NCBI RefSeq assembly: GCF_003967355.1
Contig: NZ_BIFH01000047.1
Location: 1-64,000 of the forward strand
Direction of reading: 5' to 3'
DNA from: Embleya hyalina
Lineage (GTDB): Bacteria; Actinomycetota; Actinomycetes; Streptomycetales; Streptomycetaceae
DNA: 64,000 nucleotides
Shown one piece after another: positions 1-7,655 of the stretch; positions within the stretch are counted from its first letter, which is position 1, and each line of letters opens with the position of its first letter. The notes beneath the pieces were generated by a model, which was not told the origin of the DNA, searched no databases, and saw only the letters and a program-made list of their open reading frames with translations. Position numbers and translations under genes: made by a program.

Positions 1-132
1 TCCCGTTACGACTCCGCCCCCGAGCGTCGCTCCCGTCGCGTCCCCGCCCCCGCGTCGTGTTCGCCCCGTCCCTTCGCGCCTTCGGCTCCCGCCATCCCGT
101 GCCCGAAAGCTTCGTGGGCCGGTCGGCGTCCA
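1..132. other. Non-coding edge, nothing recognised
   Basis: This short GC-rich stretch lies beyond the stop codon of the leftward ABC ATPase gene. I see no supported gene, RNA or terminator in it. Confidence 0.4.
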
Positions 133-936
133 TTACCCGGTGTCGTTTCGCGTGTCGCGTTTCGGGCGGATCGGGTGGACTCGGGGGCGGCCGTCCGGGC
201 CGCTGTCGACGGTGACGGTTGCCTGGTAGTGCTCGGCGATCGTGTCGGGGGTGAGTACCTCGGCGGCCGGGCCGGAGGAGACCGCGCGGCCGCCGACCAG
301 CATCAGCAGGCGGTCCGCGTACTGGGCGGCCACGCTCAGGTCGTGCAGGGTGGTCAGGACGGTCAGGCCGTCGGTGATCCGCAGCGTGTCGACCAGTTCC
401 AGGACCTGCTGCTGGTGGCCCAGGTCGAGGGCGGTGGTCGGCTCGTCCAGGAGCAGCACCGGGGCCTGCTGGGCCAGGGCGCGGGCCAGCACCACACGCT
501 GCCGTTCGCCGCCGGAGAGCCGGCCCACGTCGCGGTCGGCGAAACGGCCCAGGTCGAGGCGGTCGAGCACCTCGCTCGCGATGGCGCGGTCGCGGCGGCC
601 CGGGCGAGCCAGGTAGCCCAGGTGGGGGGTGCGGCCGAGGAGGACGTACTCGTGGACGGACATCTGGTCCGGCACGACCGGGTTCTGGGCGGTGTAGGCG
701 ATGGTCCGGGCCAGTTCGCGCGCGGAGAGGCCGCGGACCGGGCGGTCGGCCACGGTGATCTCGCCCACGTGGGGGAGCAGGCCGGCGACCGCCTTGAGGA
801 GGGTGGACTTGCCGGCGCCGTTGGGGCCGATCACCGCCACCCATTCGCCGGGTTCGACGTCGGCGCGCACGTCGCGCAACACCGGGACGCCGTCCCGGTC
901 GACCCCGGCCTCGCGCAGCGACAGGCGCGCGCTCAC
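133..936 (-). CDS. ABC transporter ATP-binding protein, corrinoid/iron-complex family (BtuD/FecE-like)
   Basis: Cytoplasmic ATPase subunit (267 aa) of an importer. It shows Walker A GPNGAGKST at residues 37-45, the LSGGERQRV signature, Walker B LLLDEPTT and a switch histidine (TTLHD). These are typical of the FecE/BtuD/HemV branch. The GTG start at 936 is chosen because it overlaps the permease stop (GTGA, 933-936), which implies translational coupling. The frame stays open further upstream, but that part only shadows the permease gene. It is the last gene of the lipoprotein-permease-ATPase operon. The upstream riboswitch candidate points to cobalamin as the substrate. By protein sequence alone, haem or ferric siderophore would be equally possible. 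Confidence 0.9.
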   Translation of the reverse strand: MSARLSLREAGVDRDGVPVLRDVRADVEPGEWVAVIGPNGAGKSTLLKAVAGLLPHVGEITVADRPVRGLSARELARTIAYTAQNPVVPDQMSVHEYVLLGRTPHLGYLARPGRRDRAIASEVLDRLDLGRFADRDVGRLSGGERQRVVLARALAQQAPVLLLDEPTTALDLGHQQQVLELVDTLRITDGLTVLTTLHDLSVAAQYADRLLMLVGGRAVSSGPAAEVLTPDTIAEHYQATVTVDSGPDGRPRVHPIRPKRDTRNDTG

Positions 937-1985
937 ACGTCCACCTTCCGGGTGCCGCGCAGCACGAGGACGAAGAACGGCGCGCCGACGAACGCGGTGA
1001 CCACGCCGATCGGGAGTTCGCCGGGCGCGGTCAGGGTGCGGGCGAGCACGTCGGTCAGGACCAGGAACGTGGCGCCGCACAGCAGCGACATCGGCAACAC
1101 CCGCCGGTAGCTGCCGCCGACGAAGCGGCGCACGAGGTGCGGCACGACGATGCCGACGAAGCCGATCAGGCCGCTGATCGCGACCGCCGACGCGGTGGCG
1201 AGGGACGCCGCGAGCAGCACCACGAGCCGGACCCGGCCGGCCCGGACGCCCAGGCCCGCGGCCTCCTCGTCGCCCACCGACATCACGTCCAAAAGGCGGC
1301 CGTGCAGGACCAGCACCACCGTGCCGAGCAGCGCGTACGGCAGGACCATGCGCAGGTCGGCCCAGCCGATCCCGGACAGCCGGCCGAAGATCCACGAGTA
1401 GATCCGGCGCAACTCGTCGGTGTTGGCGGACTGGACGTAGGTCTGCGCGGCGGCCAGGAACTGGGCGACCGCCACACCCGCCAGGACCAGGTTCGCGGTA
1501 CCGCCGGAGCGGTTCGCGGTCGTGCCGATGGCATAGGCGAGCAACACCCCGCCCATCGCCCCGACGAAGGAGGCGAGCGGCACCACCGGCACGCCGCCCA
1601 CGCTGTCCCCGTGCGCGTACACGATCACCAGCGTCGCGCCCAGACCCGCGCCGGAGGCGGCGCCGAGCAGGTACGGGTCGGCCAGCGGATTGCGGAAGAC
1701 GCCCTGGTAGCCGGCCCCGGCCAGGGCGAGCAGCCCGCCCACCATCACCGCGGCCAGCACGCGCGGCAGGCGCAGGTCCATCAGCACGGCGTGCTGTACC
1801 GGGGACAGCCCGTGGTCGACGTGCACGAGCGGCAACTCGTCGAGCAGCGCGAGCACCACCCCGCGTGCGGGCAGGTCGGCCGCGCCCACGATCAGACCGA
1901 GGACGACCGCGCCGACCAGCGAGGCGCCCGCGCAGAGCAGGGGCAGCAGCGCCGGTCGCCGTCGGGTCGCCAGGAGGTCCCGCAT
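933..1985 (-). CDS. FecCD-family ABC transporter permease (BtuC-like)
   Basis: Polytopic inner-membrane permease of about 350 aa, the usual length for FecCD proteins. It has many hydrophobic segments and the typical family stretch GNPLADPYLLGAASGAGLG (here FRNPLADPYLLGAASGAGLG). It forms the transport channel with the ATPase encoded next. The start at ATG 1985 leaves a 10-bp gap after the binding-protein stop. A GTG at 2012 would add nine residues and overlap that gene, and neither has a strong ribosome-binding site, so the start is uncertain. Substrate is inferred from the riboswitch candidate upstream of the operon. Confidence 0.88.
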   Translation of the reverse strand: MRDLLATRRRPALLPLLCAGASLVGAVVLGLIVGAADLPARGVVLALLDELPLVHVDHGLSPVQHAVLMDLRLPRVLAAVMVGGLLALAGAGYQGVFRNPLADPYLLGAASGAGLGATLVIVYAHGDSVGGVPVVPLASFVGAMGGVLLAYAIGTTANRSGGTANLVLAGVAVAQFLAAAQTYVQSANTDELRRIYSWIFGRLSGIGWADLRMVLPYALLGTVVLVLHGRLLDVMSVGDEEAAGLGVRAGRVRLVVLLAASLATASAVAISGLIGFVGIVVPHLVRRFVGGSYRRVLPMSLLCGATFLVLTDVLARTLTAPGELPIGVVTAFVGAPFFVLVLRGTRKVDV

Positions 1986-1995
1986 GGGCCGGCCG

Positions 1996-2994
1996 TCAGC
2001 CCTTCGCCGCACCGGCCCTGGTGACCGCGTCCGCCACGGCCCGGACCAGGTCCACCACGCGCGGACCCCAGCGCGAGGCGATGTCGTCGTCGAGCGCGAC
2101 CACGCCGCCGCCGCGCACGGCCTTGAGCCGGTCCCAGCCCGGGCGCTTGGCCACCGTCTCGGCGCTCTGCCCGCCGCCCCCGGCGTCGGCGAGGAAGATC
2201 AGGTCGGGGTCGGACTGCACCAGGGCCTCGGCGGACAGCTGCGGGTAGCCCGAACCGCTCTTGTCCGCCTCGTCGGCGATGTTGCGCAGACCGAACTGCG
2301 CGTACACCTGACCGATGAAGGTCTTCGAGGTCGAGGTGAACAGCGTGTTGTCCAGCTCGTGGAAGTAGGTCAGCGGCTTCGCCGGCTTGGGCGTCGCGGC
2401 GACGACGGCCGCGATGTCGGATTTCATCCTCGTCGCCACCTCGCCCGCCTCGCGGCTGTGGCCGGTGGCCGCGCCCAGCGTGTTCAGCTGCGCGTAGGAG
2501 TCGTCGAAGGTCTTCGCGGCGGGCGTCAGCACCACCGGGATCCGCAACTTGTTCAGGGCCGCGACCACGCCGTCGGTGTCGTCGGTGGTCACCACCAGGT
2601 CGGGCGTGTAGTTGCTGATCGCCTCGACGTTCGGCTTGAAGCCGGACAGCTTGGTCTTGGGCGCGTTCGCCGGGAAGTTCGACTGGTCGTCGACCGCGGT
2701 GACCTGGCCGCCGGCGCCGATCGCGTACAACATCTCGGTCGCGGTGGGCGCGAGCGAGACGATCTTCTTCGGCGCGGCGGGGATGGTGACCTTGGCGCCG
2801 CCCGAGTCCACGGTCGCGGGGAACGCCTTGGTGTCGGGGCCCGACCCGGTGCCGGACGCCGCGGGCGCGCCCTGGGACCTGTCGTCCTTCGAGTCGTCCG
2901 AGTCACCGCACCCGGTCAGGACGAGCGCGCCGAACAGCAGCACGGCGGCGGAACGCAGCAGGGGCACGGATCTCAACGGAAACTCCAGGTCCAC
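1996..2994 (-). CDS. ABC transporter substrate-binding lipoprotein (BtuF/FecB family)
   Basis: Extracytoplasmic binding lipoprotein (332 aa). The N-terminus has a hydrophobic signal ending in the lipobox LTGC (about residues 26-29), followed by a Ser/Asp-rich linker. The mature part has the two-lobe Fe/B12 periplasmic-binding fold pattern, with KIVSLAPTATEMLYAIGAGGQV near residue 80 and later motifs such as PDLVVTT and PDLIFLADAG. It is the first gene of the three-gene importer operon and starts with GTG. The riboswitch candidate immediately upstream in the same orientation suggests a corrinoid ligand. Haem or siderophore binding cannot be excluded from the protein sequence. Confidence 0.88.
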   Translation of the reverse strand: MDLEFPLRSVPLLRSAAVLLFGALVLTGCGDSDDSKDDRSQGAPAASGTGSGPDTKAFPATVDSGGAKVTIPAAPKKIVSLAPTATEMLYAIGAGGQVTAVDDQSNFPANAPKTKLSGFKPNVEAISNYTPDLVVTTDDTDGVVAALNKLRIPVVLTPAAKTFDDSYAQLNTLGAATGHSREAGEVATRMKSDIAAVVAATPKPAKPLTYFHELDNTLFTSTSKTFIGQVYAQFGLRNIADEADKSGSGYPQLSAEALVQSDPDLIFLADAGGGGQSAETVAKRPGWDRLKAVRGGGVVALDDDIASRWGPRVVDLVRAVADAVTRAGAAKG

Positions 2995-3054
2995 GGGACG
3001 CGGCAGGCGTCGGGACCCGTGGGGACGGATCGCCCCTCCTGCGAGGCCGATGTC

Positions 3055-3205
3055 GTCGGCGCGGACGAGGCGACCCGGCTCGGCGACCCCGGGGAGCGGG
3101 GCGGGCCATCACGGTTGCGGGACAGCGCCGGGATCACACCGGACTTCGCTGCGTTCGACGCCGTCGGCGACAAACCGGTCGCCGACGGGCGAACGATATC
3201 AACGC
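3055..3205 (-). promoter_or_regulatory. Probable cobalamin riboswitch in the ABC importer leader
   Basis: Read leftward, the leader contains GTCCGGTGTGATCCCGGC, then GCTGTCCCGCAACCGTGA (about 3106-3150). This closely follows the conserved core of cobalamin riboswitches, in which a GGTG(N)A-CC-GGCGC step precedes a (C)CCCGC(A/C)ACTGT-like segment. Further downstream an AGCCGGGTCGCC element (about 3069-3080) resembles the B12-box strand. The element lies just ahead of the lipoprotein start at 2994. The core match was seen by eye. The exact borders and pairing are inferred. Confidence 0.7.
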
Positions 3206-3301
3206 CCTCGTTCACCCTCGGTGATCGGGGGTGGTTTGCCGCCCCTCGCGGCACGCGGTGCGCCGCCGCCCCCGACTTGACCGACCCGCGAGAGCGAGTG
3301 C

Positions 3302-3332
3302 TTGCTTGGAGTGCGCTCGAACTCCGTAGCGT
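3302..3332 (+). promoter_or_regulatory. MerR-type promoter and operator
   Basis: TTGCTT (3302-3307) and TAGCGT (3327-3332) are separated by exactly 19 bp, the overlong spacer typical of MerR-activated promoters. The spacer carries a perfect GGAGT/ACTCC inverted repeat (3308-3312 and 3321-3325). It lies 50 bp ahead of the merR-like start, so it most likely autoregulates the merR/aldo-keto reductase operon. Confidence 0.7.
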
Positions 3333-3382
3333 TCCCGTCATGCCCGTCCCACCGGGGCGGGCCTCCCACCGGAGGCTTCTCG

Positions 3383-3844
3383 ATGTCGGTACAGCAGACC
3401 CGGCCGTCCGCGGACTACGAGGTCGGCAAGTACTCGATCGGCGAGGTGGCCGAACGCACCGGTCTGACCGCGCACACGCTGCGCTGGTACGAGCGGATCG
3501 GCCTGATGCGGCACGTCAGCCGCCAGCGCCCCCGGACGGGAGGGGACGGTAACGGGCGGGGGAGTCGTCGTCGCTACAGCGACCACGATCTCGACTGGCT
3601 GGAGTTCGTCGGCAAGATGCGCCTGACCGGGATGCCGGTGGCGGACATGCTCCGATACGCGGAGCTGGTCCGCCAGGGCGATCACACCCGGCGCGCGCGC
3701 CGAGAGCTGTTGGAGGACCACCGCGAGGAGGTCCGCGACCGCATCAGCGATCTCCAGAGCTGCCTGCTCGTCATCGACCACAAGATCGAGACGTACGCGG
3801 ACGCGGAGGCGAGCAACGACGATGAGCACTCTCAAGCTGGGTGA
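3383..3844 (+). CDS. MerR-family transcriptional regulator
   Basis: DNA-binding regulator of 153 aa. The N-terminal winged helix shows the family signature YSIGEVAERTGLTAHTLRWYE followed by IGL. It is followed by a charged insert (RQRPRTGGDGNGRGSRR) and then the YSDHDLDWLEFV region and a long coiled-coil dimerisation helix. The ATG at 3383 is chosen because GGAGG lies at 3371-3375. The frame extends upstream to 3302, but this would run through the promoter. The gene overlaps the aldo/keto reductase gene by 23 bp, so the two are co-transcribed. It has no metal-binding cysteine set, so a small organic or electrophilic inducer is more likely than a metal. Confidence 0.88.
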   Translation: MSVQQTRPSADYEVGKYSIGEVAERTGLTAHTLRWYERIGLMRHVSRQRPRTGGDGNGRGSRRRYSDHDLDWLEFVGKMRLTGMPVADMLRYAELVRQGDHTRRARRELLEDHREEVRDRISDLQSCLLVIDHKIETYADAEASNDDEHSQAG

Positions 3845-4820
3845 GCACGGCCCGGAGATCTTCGCCCAGGGCCTGGGCTGCATGGGCATGAGCGCCTTCT
3901 ACGCGGGCGCCGAGCACGACGCGTCGGTGGCCACCCTGGAGCGGGCCCTCGACCTGGGGGTCGACCTGTTCGACACCTCCGACGTCTACGGCCCGCACAC
4001 CAACGAGGAACTGCTCGGGGCCTTCCTGGCCGAGGGCGATCGGCGCGCCCGGGTCACCCTGGCCACCAAGTTCGCGATCAGGTACACCGACGACGGCACG
4101 CGGGAGATCCGCGGCGACGCGGCCTACGTCAGGCAGGCCGCCGAGGCCAGCCTGCGCCGGCTGCGCACCGATGTGATCGACCTGTACTACATGCACCGCC
4201 GCGATGTCCGGGTGCCGATCGAGGAGACGGTCGGCGCGATGGCGGAGCTGGTCCGCGAGGGCAAGGTCCGGCACCTGGGCCTGTCCGAGGTGACCGCGAA
4301 GGAGCTGCACGCGGCGGCGGCCGTGCACCCGATCGCCGCCGTGCAGTCGGAATGGAGTCTGTTCACCCGCGACATCGAGGAGAGCGTGGTACCCGCCGTG
4401 CGTGCGGTCGGTGCCGCCCTGGTGGCCTACTCGCCGCTCGGCCGGGGCTTCCTCGGCGGTGCCTGGGCCAGCGCCGACACGCTTCCCGAGGGCGACTTCC
4501 GTCGTTTCCAGCCGCGCTTCACCGGCGACAACGCCGCGGCGAACGGGGCGATCCTGGCGCCGTTGCGGACGATCGCCGAGGCGCACGGCGCCACCCCCGC
4601 GCAGGTCGCGCTCGCCTGGGTGCAGTCGCGCACCCGGGCCTGGGGCCTGCCGGTGGTGTCGATTCCCGGGACCACCAAGCGGCACCGGCTGGAGGAGAAC
4701 GTGGCGGCGGTCGACCTGGTGCTGACCGACGCCGACCTGGCCGCGCTCGAACCGATCGCCGGACAGGTCACCGGTGCGCGCTACCCGGACATGACGGGCA
4801 CCTTCAACGACCGCGACTGA
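3822..4820 (+). CDS. Aldo/keto reductase
   Basis: NADPH-dependent carbonyl reductase of 332 aa with a TIM-barrel fold. The catalytic tetrad is visible: Asp51 and Tyr56 in DTSDVYG, Lys83 in ATKF, and His125 in YYMHRRD. It resembles the AKR13/YajO-type branch, and the GTTKRHRLEEN segment near the C-terminus is the expected cofactor-phosphate contact. The start overlaps the merR-like gene by 23 bp, so expression is likely controlled by that regulator. The physiological substrate is unknown. Detoxification of reactive aldehydes is an inference from the MerR pairing. Confidence 0.9.
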   Translation: MSTLKLGEHGPEIFAQGLGCMGMSAFYAGAEHDASVATLERALDLGVDLFDTSDVYGPHTNEELLGAFLAEGDRRARVTLATKFAIRYTDDGTREIRGDAAYVRQAAEASLRRLRTDVIDLYYMHRRDVRVPIEETVGAMAELVREGKVRHLGLSEVTAKELHAAAAVHPIAAVQSEWSLFTRDIEESVVPAVRAVGAALVAYSPLGRGFLGGAWASADTLPEGDFRRFQPRFTGDNAAANGAILAPLRTIAEAHGATPAQVALAWVQSRTRAWGLPVVSIPGTTKRHRLEENVAAVDLVLTDADLAALEPIAGQVTGARYPDMTGTFNDRD

Positions 4821-4854
4821 GCCGAACCCCGAGGCCGTCCCGCGCGGGGCGGCC

Positions 4855-6015
4855 TCAGCGGCGGCGGCCCTCGCGCTCCAGGCGCTCCACCACGTGCTGC
4901 CGCAGCAGGCCCTCGAACCCGGATTCGCGGATCCGCCGGGCGAGTGCCGAAGGCGTGGTGTTCAGGGCGGTCGCCGCCGCGTCCAGGGCCCAGCCGTGCG
5001 CGTGCAGCGTGGTGAGCAGGTGGCCGCGACGGATCTGCGCCGCGGACAGCCGGAACGTCTTGCAGTAGGCGAGTCGCCCGTCCTGGTGGGTGATGCGCTC
5101 GCCGATGTGGTTCTCCTCGTCGAGCCGGAACGAGGGCAGGAACCGGGACAGCTCGAACGGCCCCAGCCGGTACACCGACTCGCTCGTGTAGGAGCCCTCG
5201 CCGGTCAGGCCGGACAACATCAGGTGGTGGAACCGCTCCCAGGCCCCGGCCTGCCCGGCCGCCGCCCGGCGCAGGTCGGCGAGCGAGGACACCCGCTCGG
5301 CCTCGATCCCCACCACGAAGTCCGGCACCGCCTCGACGTAGTTCGCGTAGTGGAACAGCACCTCGCCGTACAGGTCTTCGAGCAGCGTCGCGTGCAGGGC
5401 CCGGTAGTCGGACGGATGCGGCACCACGAACACGCTCGCGAGCGTGTCCGCGACGTAGAGCGCGACCCCGCACTGGCCCCGATGGATCTCGAACACCTTG
5501 AGCGCGTCGGCCAGACCGCGCACCGCGTATCCGCAGTACGCCTCCTCCACGCGCGGCGACAAACCCTCGCGTACGGCCCGGTCGGTCCACTCTTCCCACA
5601 CGATCGCGGGCCCGCCGAAGTGCAGCGCGAGATATCCCTCCAGGGCCAGGTGCATCGGCAGGAAGCGCAACCGGTTGCCGCCCAGGCCGCGGGCCATCCG
5701 GCGCGTCGCGCGCCGGGGCGGCATCCTCATCCGCGCGTTGCGCGGTGTGACCGGGCGCTCCTGGAGCTGGGTGCCGAACGCCGCGGTCCGATCCCCGTCG
5801 GGATCCCACGACGCGACGAAGGCGTGCGGAATGAAGGAGCGGTAGTAGGTGCCGTCGCCGACGTCGACGATCGAGGGATCACCGACCTCGTGGACCCGCC
5901 GATCCAGTCGCAGGCCGACCAGCGGCGCCTCGCGCACCAGCGGCACCAGCCGCACCGCGCCCCACACCTGCGCGGGCCGGGCGATCAGCCCGGTCGCCGC
6001 GAAACCGCCGTTCAC
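4855..6015 (-). CDS. ARPP-like conserved protein, partner of the TROVE/vWA protein
   Basis: Protein of 386 aa with no signal peptide or membrane segment. The core (about residues 100-260) contains LPMHLALEGYLALHFGG, VEEAYCGYAVRGLADALKVFE, GVALYVADTLASVFVVPHP and LYGEVLFHYANYV. These recall the ARPP domains reported in bacterial RNA-repair and conflict loci, an assignment made from memory of motif style and therefore tentative. The C-terminus (about 310-380) looks like a helix-turn-helix or Fis-like end (HGWALDAAATALNTTPSALARRI). The GTG start overlaps the upstream stop by four bases, so it is coupled to the TROVE/vWA gene. No catalytic motif is obvious. Confidence 0.6.
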   Translation of the reverse strand: MNGGFAATGLIARPAQVWGAVRLVPLVREAPLVGLRLDRRVHEVGDPSIVDVGDGTYYRSFIPHAFVASWDPDGDRTAAFGTQLQERPVTPRNARMRMPPRRATRRMARGLGGNRLRFLPMHLALEGYLALHFGGPAIVWEEWTDRAVREGLSPRVEEAYCGYAVRGLADALKVFEIHRGQCGVALYVADTLASVFVVPHPSDYRALHATLLEDLYGEVLFHYANYVEAVPDFVVGIEAERVSSLADLRRAAAGQAGAWERFHHLMLSGLTGEGSYTSESVYRLGPFELSRFLPSFRLDEENHIGERITHQDGRLAYCKTFRLSAAQIRRGHLLTTLHAHGWALDAAATALNTTPSALARRIRESGFEGLLRQHVVERLEREGRRR

Positions 6016-7442
6016 GCCGCCGCCCTCCGGGACCGGAACCGGTCCTGACGATCCGCCAGATAGCGGCGCAGCTCGGCGAACCCGGCCCGCCCCTCGGCGA
6101 ACCGGGCCAACTCCACCAGCGCCGGCACGTCCTCGGCGTCGCGCACCCCCACCGTCGGCACACTCGCCGACAACCGCTTCACGTCGAAGCCCTCCGCGTC
6201 GTACACCGGGTTCAGATGCACCACCGCCGTCGCCCCCGTCGGATCCAACCGCTCGCGCCACACCCGCAACACCTCGGCGGCCAGCCCCGGCGGACTGTTG
6301 TCCCACCCGTCCGAGACCACGATCAGCCGGTCCGGGGCCAGTTCGAGCGCGTCGATCAGGCGCTCGCCCAGCGGCGTCGGCCCGCTCGGCCGTACCAGCA
6401 GCGGATCGTGCGTGCCCGAGGTCCACAACCCGGTGAACTCCCCGGCCAGCGCCTTGAGCAGGAACCGACACGCGAGCGCCACGGCCAGCGGACGCTGCCG
6501 CTTCGCGGTCGAACCGAAGGACGAGAAACTGTCGTCGAGAACCGCGACCACCCGCCCCCAGGAGCCTGCGGCGGGGCCCGCCACGCGGCGTGCGGAGACG
6601 GTCATCGCGTGCCGCAACTCGTCGTGCCGGGCCGCCCGTTCGGCCTGCGACAGGGACAGTACGTACGACGCGAGCCGGGTCAGCGGCATCCCGGTGAGAT
6701 CGGCCCGGACCGCCGCCACCCCGGCCCGCTCGGCCGCGTCCTGCAGGCGCAGGCGCTCCAGGCGGGTCAGCTGCGGAGCGATCTTCTCCAGGAACGTGGC
6801 CCGCTTGATGCCGTGCATCGAGGCCAGCCCCTCGGCCACGCTGTACGGCAGGTCGTAGAGCGCGCGCTGCGCGTAGTGCGCCTGTCGCCACGTCTCGAAC
6901 AGCGGTGTGCCGAACGCCGACACCTTCCGCGGCGAGCTGAACAGGAACGTCCCGGTCTCGGCGGGCACTTCCAGATGCGCGTGCCGCATCGTCGCCTTCA
7001 CCCCGGTCCGGTACTTCACCGCGTCGAGGACCGGATCGCGGCGCTGCGCCGTCCAGTCCCGCATGATCGCCCGGGTGCGCCGGTTGTTGACGCCGCGCCG
7101 GGCCAGCTCGCGAAACAGTCGCCAGACCCGCTGAGGGGCCATCAGCTCCAGCCGGCGGGCGATCAGTTCGCCCTCGCGGCGGCGCACCTCGGGGGTCAGG
7201 TCGCGGCTGCTCACCAGCAGGTTGCGGACGATCAGCGCGGCGTTGAAGTCGTTGATGTCCAGGGCCAGGGACGCGGCGTAGAGCTCGCGGTAGTTGCCCA
7301 GGATGTATTCGTGCAGGAACTCCACCGACAACCGCTGTGCGATCGCGTCGTCACGGAACTCGCGTTGCCCGGTGGAGGTCACCGCCGCGTTGACGAACAT
7401 CACCACGTCTTCGCAGGCGACCAGGTCCCGGCGGTCCACCAC
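6012..7442 (-). CDS. TROVE-like + vWA domain protein (Ro60-type)
   Basis: Protein of about 476 aa. The N-terminal two-thirds is helical and repeat-like. Around residues 120-150 it has RAIMRDWTAQ, then AVKYRTG, then MRHAHL, matching the TROVE/Ro pattern of R-x-W, K-Y-R and R-x-x-H. The C-terminal part is a von Willebrand A domain with a MIDAS motif DDSFS (D-x-S-x-S, about residue 302) and SDGWDN (about 377). Ro proteins form a ring that binds misfolded or Y-like RNAs. The start GTG 7442 (or the adjacent GTG 7439) follows a GAGGGG site, and the frame continues upstream without support. It is the first gene of the pair with the ARPP-like protein. The TROVE call is by motif, not alignment. Confidence 0.65.
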   Translation of the reverse strand: MVDRRDLVACEDVVMFVNAAVTSTGQREFRDDAIAQRLSVEFLHEYILGNYRELYAASLALDINDFNAALIVRNLLVSSRDLTPEVRRREGELIARRLELMAPQRVWRLFRELARRGVNNRRTRAIMRDWTAQRRDPVLDAVKYRTGVKATMRHAHLEVPAETGTFLFSSPRKVSAFGTPLFETWRQAHYAQRALYDLPYSVAEGLASMHGIKRATFLEKIAPQLTRLERLRLQDAAERAGVAAVRADLTGMPLTRLASYVLSLSQAERAARHDELRHAMTVSARRVAGPAAGSWGRVVAVLDDSFSSFGSTAKRQRPLAVALACRFLLKALAGEFTGLWTSGTHDPLLVRPSGPTPLGERLIDALELAPDRLIVVSDGWDNSPPGLAAEVLRVWRERLDPTGATAVVHLNPVYDAEGFDVKRLSASVPTVGVRDAEDVPALVELARFAEGRAGFAELRRYLADRQDRFRSRRAAA

Positions 7443-7600
7443 GCATCCCCTCAGCCCGACGAAAGCGGATGCCGGCCGGGGAGTGGAGGAGCGAACAGCG
7501 AAGTGACGCTTAAGAGGCGATTCCGAAAGTCGCAAACCGAAGTCCCGCGGCCGGCCCGGAAAGTCTAGACCGGGGGTGATCCCGAAGGCGCGGGAAATAA

Positions 7601-7640
7601 CGGCCGAGGCCCCGATCCGCGCAGGGATCGGGGCCTCGGC
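7601..7640 (-). terminator. Strong hairpin terminator after aceE
   Basis: CGGCCGAGGCCCCGATCC (7601-7618) pairs with GGATCGGGGCCTCGGCCG around a very short loop. It sits directly downstream of the aceE stop codon, with no T-tract, as is usual in high-GC actinomycetes. Confidence 0.8.
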
Positions 7641-7655
7641 CGGGCTGTCGGCGGG

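Noticed and set aside
7443-7535. N-terminal extension of the TROVE/vWA protein
   Set aside because: No ribosome-binding site and no coding bias, while GAGGGG precedes GTG 7442/7439.
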